A stretch of 64,000 bases of DNA, taken from Delphinus delphis (taxonomy: Eukaryota; Chordata; Mammalia; Artiodactyla; Delphinidae). Of the stretch, positions 55,120 through 64,000 are shown piece by piece; position 1 is the first letter of the stretch; the number at the start of each line of letters is the position of its first letter. A program made the position numbers and the translations under genes. The stretch covers positions 23,060,994 to 23,124,993 of the forward strand of contig NC_082693.1 in NCBI RefSeq assembly GCF_949987515.2. Reading direction: 5' to 3'. Under the pieces are notes generated by a model, which worked only from the letters and a program-made list of their open reading frames with translations, ran no database searches and was not told the origin of the DNA.

Positions 55120-55719
55120 TTCCAGCCCTTCTTTAGTGCATTATTTACACCATTGGGATGATGTATTCAAAATTTGATATCAGAGTGTTATTTTTAAACG
55201 GATTCTAAGAGCTTTAGTTGAAGCAACAAAGGAACATGCAGTGGTGATGGGCGGTGCTCAGATGAGGGGTACAAGGCCCAGCAGGTTGTCACCTCTACAC
55301 ATGTGTCTCCTGCTATACATTTGGTGCTCAACGCGCCACCCCTAGCTCCAGAACTCTAACACGGCACCTCATGGGATTCTCTTTTCTCCACAAATCCTTG
55401 GCAGTCCTTTCCCCCCGCCCCCAGGAATGCCCTTACTGTCCTCTTTAGGGGGAAAAAAAAGTATTTGAGTAATGCATGAATACATGCTTAGAAAAATTGT
55501 AAATGACAAAAAACACGGAGTAAAAAAATATGTGTATCTGTAGACATGTTATAGTTATGTAAGTCTATAAACATTTATATTTATACATTATAAAGGTATA
55601 TTTATAAATATGGTGATAGTGGTTAACGGGAAAATGTCTGCATCTTACACATATTTTTACTCTAAAATTGATTAGCTTATGCTGATTATTGTGGCCCTTG
55701 ATATTTCCACTCTGAGAGT

Positions 55720-56345
55720 CTTGTCTATATCAGCACATGTAGATGCACCTCACTCTTGTTAATGGCTGTTCAGTGTTCCAGCCTATGGATGCACAGGACT
55801 ATAATTAGTTCTTCCCTTATTCGTGAGCATTTAGGTCGTTTCCATTGGCCATTAATAAACAGTGCCATGTTGAACATCTTGGTGTACGTGTGCCTAGCTT
55901 AGTAGGCATATGTGAGTTAGTTCTATATGGCAACTGCCTAGAATCCCTGGATAGGTGGGGCAGAGCGTACATGCATTTAAAATTTTGGTAGCTCCTGCCA
56001 AATCGTCCATCAAAGAATTGTTCTAGTTTCCTCTCCTGTCAACGGTGTTTGGGCTTGCCAGTTCCCTAGACTCTTGCCAAGATAAGACATTATCATCATT
56101 TTTAAATTTTTACCAATCTAGTAGGCAGAAGCACTGGTGTGAATGTCTCTGCTTGGAAGAGAGATTGTTTGTTTCATATGTTTATTGGCCATTTATATAT
56201 CTTTTATAAATGGCCTTTGCCGGTTTTTAAAACATTGGCTTATCTTTTTCGTATTCATTTTAGAAGTTCTCTTCACGTATATAGATATTAGTCTCTCGTC
56301 TCTTAGGTAATGTTGCACATGTTTTTCCCCTGCTGTTACTTTATC
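55720..56345 (-). mobile_element. Old LINE (L1-type) 3' fragment
   Basis: The reverse-L1 pattern: TTAATGGCTGTTCAGTGTTC, GCATTTAGGTCGTTTCCATT, AATAAACAGTGCCATGTTGA and TTTATTGGCCATTTATATAT. Diverged. Confidence 0.6.
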
Positions 56346-56537
56346 AGAAGGCTCAAAAGTGAAATGCCTTAAGTGACCAGGCAGGTAAAGTCAGTGAGTA
56401 GAGGGGTGGGTGACAGTTATGATGAACCAGAGAGCTACTGACCCACCACAAGAGGGCTCCACCTCTTGGCCACAGCTGGTTACTGCCGCAAAGGCGTGAG
56501 GAATGGTGTTGCCAGACATCCAGATATCCTGATTTTT

Positions 56538-56851
56538 TTTTTTTTAAGATGTTGGGGGTAGGAGTTTATTAATTAATTTATTTAATTTTGCTGTGTTGCG
56601 TCTTCGTTTCTGTGCGAGGGCTTTCTCTAGTTGTGGCAAGCGGGGGCCACTCTTCATCGCGGTGCGCGGGCCTCTCACTATTGCGGCCTCTCTTTGCGGA
56701 GCACAGGCTCCAGACTCGCAGGCACAGTAGTTGTGGCTCACGGGCCTAGTTGCTCCGCAGCATGTGGGATCCTCCTAGACCAGGGCTCGAACCCGTGTCC
56801 CCTGCATTAGCAGGCAGATTCTCAACCGCTGCGCCACCAGGGAAGCCCCTG
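56538..56851 (-). mobile_element. CHR-2 SINE with extended tail
   Basis: Poly-T/ATTAATT tail, GCTGTGTTGCGTCTTCGTTT, TTTCTCTAGTTGTGGCAAGC, GGCTCGAACCCGTGTCCCC and GCGCCACCAGGGAAGCCC. The perfect 15-bp duplication GATATCCTGATTTTT lies at 56523-56537 and 56852-56866. Same sub-type as 10965-11304. Confidence 0.92.
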
Positions 56852-56979
56852 GATATCCTGATTTTTAAATGTTGGCAACTTACTCCATTTAAAAAGCAAA
56901 CAAGTCAACAACAACACAAACCCTGTAGACAAAACAAAGTGTAGGCCACAACTGGCCTTGTGAGCGTCCAGTTTTGGAC

Positions 56980-57760
56980 TTCAGGTTTATAGGGTATTCT
57001 AATAGGAAGAGATGTTAAATATTTTGTAGTCAGATTGGTCACGTGGGTCCTGTGAGCTTTTTATCTTGCATACGAAAGGCTTCTACAAGCCAGGACTAAA
57101 TACTCATCTGTCTCGTGCTCTATTACTTTTATAGTTTTGCCACTTTACCTTGACATCTGAATCTGCTTGGGATTTATTTCCATATAAGGCATACTATAAG
57201 GTTATAACATGTTCTCTGAATGTCCCAATAGCCTTAATTCTTCACTGTGATTTGCCAAATCAATTATCCTATGCTAATTTTCCTGTTTTCAAACTGGTAG
57301 ATTGGCCATTCCTCTACCTATGACACATTTTTAAATTTTTATAGCTTGGGAATCTTGTCTGGTAGAACAGATACCCATTTGTTCTGTTTTGTTTTATCTT
57401 AATTCTCTTGGTTATTCTTCATACATTTTCTCCTTCAGATATACTTTAGAATCGCCTTGTCAAGTCCTGGTGGAATTTTGACTGGAATTACATTGTATCA
57501 TAGGTTAATCTGGAGGAGGATTCACAGATTTCTGACACTTTGTAGCTGGAAAAATGGCTTGTTTTTCCATGTATTTATTTGGGTCTTTTGGTCCTTCAGA
57601 AAAGGTTTCTTTTATTACCTTTGCATGGTCTGTGTACTTTTTGTTAGAATTATTCTTAGGTATTTTCTAGTTATTATTGTTCTTTTTTTATCCTTCCACT
57701 TTTTTTCATTATATTTTTTTAAATTGGGTTCCATATCGGAATTTGTACCCTTCTTTATCT
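56980..57760 (-). mobile_element. Old L1 ORF2 fragment
   Basis: The complement of L1 ORF2 C-terminal sequence: GACTGGAATTACATTGTATC, ATGTATTTATTTGGGTCTTT, GTTAGAATTATTCTTAGGTA. Diverged. The plus-strand frame at 57457-57774 lies within it. Confidence 0.68.
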
Positions 57761-57769
57761 CCTTCATAC

Positions 57770-57995
57770 TTTGACTCAGCTCTGACATGGTCTCAACCAG
57801 GAGTCCCTCCCTGAACCCTCAGTTGGGCTAAAGGATCAAACTTCATGCTTTTCTAGCACACTCCTCACCTTGAATTGAAATCTTCTGTTTATGTTTGTTT
57901 CTCTCCTTCCAATTGGGGCCTATTGCTTATTCAATGCTTATGTATGTTCATACTGCTAACATGGTGTCCAATAAATAATGGATGCTTAAAAATAC
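57770..57995 (+). mobile_element. L2 LINE 3' end
   Basis: CCAGGAGTCCCTCCCTGAAC, CTAGCACACTCCTCACCTTG, ATGGTGTCCAATAAATAATG and GATGCTTAAA resemble a forward L2 end. Confidence 0.55.
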
Positions 57996-58149
57996 TTGGC
58001 TTTTTTGAATCGTGGAATATATTTTACATTATTGTAATAAAAGTGAACACATATATATATACGTTTTGTTCTTTTAAAATGTAACATTACAGTGAATATT
58101 TTTATCCTGTAACAGTCATTATAGTTATTTAGAATAGCTGAAAAATAAT

Positions 58150-58330
58150 AGTAACATTTAATTAAGCATTTACTCTGTACTAGGTACTGTTCCTACTGCT
58201 TTGCATGTATCCTCTCACTTATTCTTCACAAGGATTATATTAGGTAGGTTCCCATTTTACAGAGGCAGAGACTGAGGCACAGAAAGTAAATTGCTCAAGG
58301 TGTGTAAAAAGTAGAGTAACCGAAATGTAA
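58150..58330 (-). mobile_element. MIR SINE
   Basis: AAGCATTTACTCTGTACTAG, TAGGTACTGTTCCTACTGCT, CCCATTTTACAGAGGCAGAG and ACTGAGGCACAGAAAGTAAA form a good reverse MIR. Confidence 0.82.
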
Positions 58331-59616
58331 ATATCCGTTGACTAGATATAATCGTTTAGAGAGTTTATAAGATTTGGCTTAATGACCGACAGTGACCATC
58401 TTCATGCAGACCTTTAACTTTTCCTTTTAAAAATGATTTTCTTCCAAGGAGTGGAGCACAGATATTTCATTGCTTTTCAGAATTTCATTGTGTGTGCCTC
58501 AGCCTCACCTCAGCCTCTCTGCCAGCATTATTCTAGTCACTATTGAATAAACAACAAAGATGATATGGCTCCCGCCCAGAAGGAGTTTATAGTTGAGTTT
58601 GGATGATGAGACAAATAAAAATGAAACCTAGAGTGGGATTATCCCTGGATAATGCGTTCAACACAGGTTCCGAAAACACTGGAGGAAACTTAGAACCTTG
58701 AGTACAAAGGGCACCTTTAGGCCTCTGGTTACACAGCATTTCACATCTACCTCGATTCACTGCCTTTGCGATGTATTCGGATGGTTGACAAAGGGGTCAA
58801 AGGCAGAGCAGCCCGCTTTCCCCAGGGACTGAACAGTGCAGTGATCCCAGAATCTTAAATAACAAGAGATAGGCAGGAACTCTGGGACTGGGAGATTTTA
58901 TAAAGCCCTTTGCACCCTGGAGAAAATGGTGCAAAAACAAAAACAAACAAAAAACACAAAGAGACGTTTAGTGCTGTGCTCACTACTTGAAAACAGCAGT
59001 GTGAGTACACAGCACTGTTGGAGAGGCTGCTTTGAAGTCCAAGTACACAACACTGCCAGGTGGTCTGAACGTGAATTTGATCTCAGGCGTTGTCAGGACA
59101 TAACTTTTTACGTGTAAAGGCTTGTGTGCCCACGGAGTTGCTTGCTTCCCTTCCTCACTTTAATTAGCAATAACTTGCAGGAACTGGCACTGTTGCAGCC
59201 ATCAGTTCATTATTTTCTGTATTTCTAGAGTTATCTCTAGTATCTTCTGTTGCCTTGCACCCTTGCTCTGAAATCGGAGTCGTGTTGTGCCATCCTGTTG
59301 TGTGTGTGAACACAGCAACGTTGGGAGAGAAACCTAACAAACGAGTCTCCCGGCAGAGAAGGAATTACAGTTGTCAGCTTTGACTGTCCCCTTTCCTCTG
59401 AGCCAAAGTTTAGTATTTTAGAGCACTTCTAGAGGCATGAAACCTTCGAGAGATTTTGTCCTCTGTGGTTAATTGCAGTGGAGCACAAGGATAGTATGAA
59501 GTAAACTATATGTCTGTTCACCTCCCCCCAGTATAATTTTGGCCAGCAGTTTAAACTGGTTTGTGCATTAGGTTTGCTCAGAGGTGGTAGGTAGTAGGGA
59601 GCAACCATGACTTTTT

Positions 59617-59814
59617 TTGTTGCGGTTCGCGGGCCTCGCACTGTCGCGGCCTCTCCCGTTGCGGAGCACGGGCTCCGGACGCGCAGGCTCAGCGGCCATG
59701 GCTCACCGGCCCAGCCACTCCGCGGCATGTGGGATCTTCCCGGACCGGGGCACGAACCCATGTCCCCTGCATCGGCAGGCAGACTCTCAACCACCGCGCC
59801 ACCAGGGAAGCCCC
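59617..59814 (-). mobile_element. CHR-2 SINE, short cetacean form, CpG-rich
   Basis: TTGCGGTTCGCGGGCCTCGC, GGCTCCGGACGCGCAGGCTC and CCGCGCCACCAGGGAAGCC. The duplication ACCATGACTTTTT lies at 59604-59616 and 59815-59827. It retains many CpG sites and its target-site copies are identical, so it is probably one of the younger copies in the window. Confidence 0.94.
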
Positions 59815-60079
59815 ACCATGACTTTTTCTGTCTCCTAACCTTCCCTTCTCCCCTCCCTGGTCCCTAGGGGACGGTAATGCTTGGGGGAAGTGGCAGAGGG
59901 GAAAGAGGAGACAAAAGGCCCTGATGGTCCACAGGCTGCACAGTCCTCCCCGGAGAGCTGGAGAAAGGGCTAGGGAAAGGAGCTTGCCTTTGATTCTAAG
60001 TTTTACCCTAATGGTAACAACTTTTCTAAGCAACAAATCCTAACAGCGGTTTGCGTGTCTTGAGCTGTCACTCAGGGCT

Positions 60080-60240
60080 GCATGTCGTGGTCACTACTTT
60101 AGATGTCCTCCCTATGTCCTGCTCTCTGAGACGGGCATTATTATTGGCCCCATTTTCCCAAAGGGGAAGCTGAGGCTCAGTGAGTTTCATTAACTTGCAC
60201 ATATCACAGGGCCCGCACTCTAAGCCACTCAGACCCCGAA
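60080..60240 (-). mobile_element. MIR SINE fragment
   Basis: GGCATTATTATTGGCCCCAT, AAGGGGAAGCTGAGGCTCAG and ACTCTAAGCCACTCAGACC follow the reverse MIR layout with decay. Confidence 0.55.
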
Positions 60241-60519
60241 TCATCCTGCCCTTCCGATGGTTACAGTAGCTCTTGTTAGTCTTTGATACCTGTGTGCTGG
60301 TGGTTGGCTGGGTTCGTGTTACTCAGCTTTTAAGGATTTCAAAAGCTTTTTATTCCTTCTACGTGAAGTAGAAATTAGATCGTCATCTCAGTTTTCTCAC
60401 TTTCATTTCTATTTACTGTAAGTCAAGTATGTAGCTACAACAAATCGTTATTTGATTTAAAATTCTTTGTGCCTCCTGAATGGAGTATGTCAGGGATCAA
60501 TATTAAGAAAACACTGTAG

Positions 60520-60857
60520 GGAGTTCCCTGGTGGTGCAGTGGTTAGGAATCCGCCTGCCAATGCAGGGGACATGGTTTCGAGCCCTGGTCCGGGAAGATC
60601 CCACATGCCGTGGAGCAACTAAGCCCGTGCGCCACAACTACTGAGGCTGCGCTCTAGAGCTCATGAGCCACAACTACTGAGCCTGTGTGTCACAACTACT
60701 GAAGCCCGCGCGCCTAGAGCCCGTGCTCCACAGCAAGAGAAGCCACTGCAATGAGAAGAGTAGCCCCCGCTCACCGCAACTAGAGAAAGCCCACGTGTAG
60801 TAACGAAGACCCAACGCAGCCAAAAATAAATAAATAAATTTATAAAAAAAAAAAAGA
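60520..60857 (+). mobile_element. CHR-2 SINE, long form
   Basis: GAGTTCCCTGGTGGTGCAGT, CGAGCCCTGGTCCGGGAAG, repeated CACAACTACTGA units, CCAACGCAGCC and an ATAA/A-rich tail. The perfect 15-bp duplication AAGAAAACACTGTAG lies at 60505-60519 and 60858-60872. Confidence 0.93.
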
Positions 60858-61179
60858 AAGAAAACACTGTAGAGGTGATACTTTTTAAAAATCAGTGATA
60901 GCTTGGCTTCACACCTTTACCCTTCAGAATGTGGAGAGTAGAAAAGTTATTTTCAGAAAATGGGAAAAGGCAAGAATTTATGGAAGTGAAAGCACTTTGT
61001 ACAGAAGTCCAGCACTTTGTCCGTTACAGCCAGTGACTATTGCAGTTGACAAATGAGAAACCCATCCTCCAGAGGTTAAGAAACGTAGGCAGTGACATGC
61101 AGGCAAGCATTCCCTCTAGTGACCCCTTTCTGCAAGTTACCCTTTTCAACTCTTACAACGTGCTTTTCTTTTCCCTACT

Positions 61180-61300
61180 GAGACTCAGATCAACTGAGAT
61201 TTAATGACTTGTTCAAGCTCACAGAGCTGTTGAGTAGGGGAGCTGAGACTTCCCTGTACAAGCCTGGGTTCATAATCCTTGGCAGTCTGCCTCTTCATCA
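61180..61300 (-). mobile_element. Probable MIR SINE fragment
   Basis: TTAATGACTTGTTCAAGCTC, ACAGAGCTGTTGAGTAGGGG, GCCTGGGTTCATAATCCTTG match the reverse of the MIR tRNA-like part. Confidence 0.5.
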
Positions 61301-62659
61301 AGTGGCCTGTTTTTGGGAGGCAATTGCATCATAAAACAAATTCAATATTGGAAAAGTGTTTCTCTTTTCAAGTGAATTTGAGCATGTTGGGGTCTGGAGA
61401 GACAGAGTTGTTTACTTTTAACTGCCTATTCGTTCAGCCTCAGAAAGAAGCCCCTTACGTATTGCTTAGGACAAATGATTATGCTGGAGGAATAGCAAAC
61501 ACTGTTCTGATCTTACAAAATTTACTATCTGTGTACCTTTGGGAAGCAAACACAGATTGTGGGCTGGTAAAATTTTAAGCTTTCTTTCCTTCGGATCCCC
61601 AAATTTGCACACACAGGGAGGGCATCATGGTCAGATTTTAAGGACCATTGGCAGCAGGAAAGGTAAGCAAAATGAACCAAGGACCCCCCAGTAACTGCCA
61701 CCCCGGTGAAGTCTATTGGCGTGAAAAACTGAGTGGCTGACTGAGTTTAGTGGACAATAGGAGGTTCTTGATGAAGAGTACCCTGTTTACTCTCTGATTT
61801 GAAAAGCAAAACTAAGCTAAAACTCATTTTTAATGTAACGCAAACATTACAGGGACCTTTGAAAAAAATCTTAATTTTTTAGTAGGTGACTATTACTAAC
61901 ATATGTTCTAGATCATAATGCACCATTGTTTATTAAACATCTGTCAGGAGAGCAGGCATGGCTACTTGTTCCCTGCTGCTTTTTAATCTACCCTCTGACA
62001 TGCTTTTTCCATTTGGAGCCTCTACCCCCCATTCTTTCTTAGGATGTTGTTACTTTTGAAGAGCTCATTGTGTTGGCATTAGATGAGGCCTCTGAATTCA
62101 CCGGGTCTAGCTTCTTTATTTCAAACACTAGAAAACTGAGAAATTTTAGTGATGGTATCTTTTCTCTGCGTCATACTTTCTGATAAGCTGTGTGGTGTAA
62201 TTGTCTCGACCACCCTGTGATGGGTATGGTCCCCACGCTAGAGACAAAGGTCAGATAGCTGGTTATCAGCAGAGCGGGTCTAGAAGCAGGTCTCCTGCTC
62301 CTACAGTAATGCGAAGCTGCTCGTATTACTGTAAACTTGAGATGGTTGCACGTATCACAGTCGGCTGACCCAGCACTTGCAAATGCTTATATCCTTCCTG
62401 GCCTTCAAAGAGTCCATTAATCTTTATGTACTACACTGAAAGAAATTAATTTTTTTCTTTTCGATTCAAAAGTCATGAGGCTTTTATTTAGTATCTGAAG
62501 CCGATAAGCAGAGTTTAGTTGTATTACTGAATATGGGCCTTAAAACCAATGCATTTCTCTTCTAAAAATTATTTACTCTTGTTATAGGTGATCATTTGTT
62601 GATAGAGGTATTTGTTAACATGTGTGAATACCCTAAGAATGCCAGATCAAAATAGTTTT

Positions 62660-62870
62660 TTTTTTTTTTTTTTTTTTTGCTGTACGCGGGCCTTTCACTG
62701 TTGTGGCCTCTCCCGTTGCGGAGCACGTGCTCTGGACGCGCAGGCTCAGCGGCCATGGCTCACGGGCCTAGCCGCTCCGCGGCATGTGGGATCCTCCCGG
62801 ACCGAGCCACGACCCCGTGTCCCCTGCATCGGCAGGCGGACTCTCAACCACTGCGCCACCAGGGAAGCCC
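62660..62870 (-). mobile_element. CHR-2 SINE, short cetacean form
   Basis: A long poly-T, GCTGTACGCGGGCCTTTCAC, CCGCGGCATGTGGGATCC and GCGCCACCAGGGAAGCC. The duplication CAAAATAGTTTT lies at 62648-62659 and 62871-62882. Confidence 0.93.
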
Positions 62871-63576
62871 CAAAATAGTTTTACTTAGTTCACTGCTTAC
62901 CTCCCCCTACCTTATATGTTGTGAAGCAATATAGAAGACGCCCTCATATCGAGGAGGATGGGCAAGTGATCTGCTTAGGTGAACTCGTGGTAAAGGGGTG
63001 TCTGGACCACCCTGTAGCAAACAACCTTTGCATGTGCTTGTCTGTGTAGGCAAGCACTGGTGTGTACCTAGGATGGAGCCTACCCACTGGGAATAGAGAG
63101 AGGCGAGGGAATGGGGTGGGTACTTGCTCCCACTCTTGGAAGAGGTATTGAGTTTATTTTATTTATTTATTTTTGAAGTATAGTTGATTTACAATGTGGG
63201 TTTTTTCTATTTTTTATTGAAGTGTATTTTTACATTTATTTTTCTTGAAGTATAGAGGTATTGAGTTTAGCACGTACAAAGTGGTTCTTGGTTTAAGCAA
63301 AGCAAGATTAGTCCTTGTTATATTGAAAATTGCTTATCTTCAATAGCTAAAGTTTGGAGAATGCACCAAACTTGTGGATTCTTGGGGACAAGAGTGCAAT
63401 TTGAGATGCCGTTCAGTCATTCCTTTGTCCCCAGGCAGAATAGCACCCAAATTGGAGAGCTCATTTCCTTCAAATATCCAGCAGGTTCCTCACGCTGCTT
63501 TAGCAGATCATGCCGTTGTCTTACTTCTTTTTCTTGTTTATACTGGCCTAATGTTTCGCTTTCAAAAGCTGTACAT

Positions 63577-63690
63577 TTTATTTTCGGCTGTGCCGTGCAG
63601 CTCGCGGGATCTTAGTTCCCCAATCAGGGCTCAAACCCGTGCCCACTCCATTGGAAGTGCGGAGTCTTAACCACTGGACCGGGAAAGTCC
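63577..63690 (-). mobile_element. CHR-1-like tRNA-Glu SINE
   Basis: TTTATTTTCGGCTGTGCCGT, GCAGCTCGCGGGATCTTAGT, CAGGGCTCAAACCCGTGCCC and GTCTTAACCACTGGACC. Reverse orientation. Confidence 0.82.
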
Positions 63691-63724
63691 GTTTTGTCTT
63701 ACTTCTTCTTTTTTTAAATTATCC

Positions 63725-64000
63725 TTTATTTATTTATTTAATTTACGTTTTTGGCTGCGTCGGGTCTTAGTTGCGGCACGCGGACTCTTCGTTGTGGTGC
63801 GTGGGCTTCCCTCTAGTCGTGGCGTGTGGGTTTTCTCTCTCTCGTTGTGGCGCGCGGGTTCCAGGGCGCATGGGCTCTGTAGTTCGCGACATGTGGGCTC
63901 TCTCGTTGAGGCGTGTGAACTCAGTAGTTGTGGCGCACGGGCTTAGTTGCCCCGAGGCATGTGGGATCTTAGTTCCCTGACCAGGGATCGAACCTGCGTC
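63725..64000 (-). mobile_element. Long tRNA-Glu SINE cut by the window end
   Basis: TTTATTTATTTAATTTACG, GCTGCGTCGGGTCTTAGTTG, repeated GTGGCGCGCGGG-type units, TTCCCTGACCAGGGATCGAA. This is a long CHR-type SINE in reverse; its 5' end lies past 64000. The plus-strand frame at 63771-63980 is inside it. Confidence 0.85.

Larger units (their letters stand above)
53643..64000 (+). other. KLHL42 intron 1, 5' part
   Basis: No further kelch-coding exon is visible up to the window end. Contents: CHR-2 SINEs (54910, 56538, 59617, 60520, 62660), tRNA-Glu SINEs (63577, 63725), old L1 (55720-57760), an L2 (57770-57995) and MIR pieces. The stretches 53650-54880, 58340-59600 and 61310-62640 show no recognisable element. 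Confidence 0.75.

Overview
This is nuclear DNA from a mammal, almost certainly a cetacean. Genes are split into exons with GT/AG borders, introns run to kilobases, and one gene starts in a CpG island. The interspersed repeats are tRNA-Glu-derived SINEs of the CHR-1/CHR-2 type, a cetartiodactyl L1 3' end, and older mammalian L1, L2 and MIR copies. At least six CHR-2 copies are the short (internally deleted) form typical of whales and dolphins. There is no bacterial, organellar or viral genome here. The lineage call rests on recognising the SINE form; a species cannot be named.

Three genes are visible, in the order known from human 12p11.22: MRPS35 (+), MANSC4 (-), KLHL42 (+). (1) Positions 1-36474 hold the last six coding exons of MRPS35, a protein of the mitochondrial small ribosomal subunit. 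They join in frame to 272 codons plus a stop; the first exon(s), with about 51 N-terminal residues, lie before position 1. (2) Positions 40671-46867 on the minus strand hold a complete three-exon MANSC4, 345 residues: signal peptide, MANSC domain, Ser/Thr/Asn-rich stem, one membrane segment and a short basic tail. MRPS35 and MANSC4 converge. (3) Positions 52771-53642 are the first coding exon of KLHL42, a CUL3 adaptor, inside a CpG island at about 52010-53650. Its remaining kelch exons lie beyond position 64000.

Most other sequence is intronic or intergenic and rich in transposons. The busiest block is 2640-7190, an old L1 ORF2 later hit by other L1 pieces and a CHR-2 SINE, with target-site duplications still readable. 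Simple repeats (CA, GT, CT, ATAA and a 21-26-bp tandem unit) are scattered through the window.

The three genes share no pathway: mitochondrial translation, an uncharacterised membrane protein, and ubiquitin-ligase targeting. I found no previously undescribed system. The points most worth a second look are the AUG-less open frame upstream of KLHL42, inverted SINE pairs beside or around MRPS35 exons, and a few unclassified old elements.
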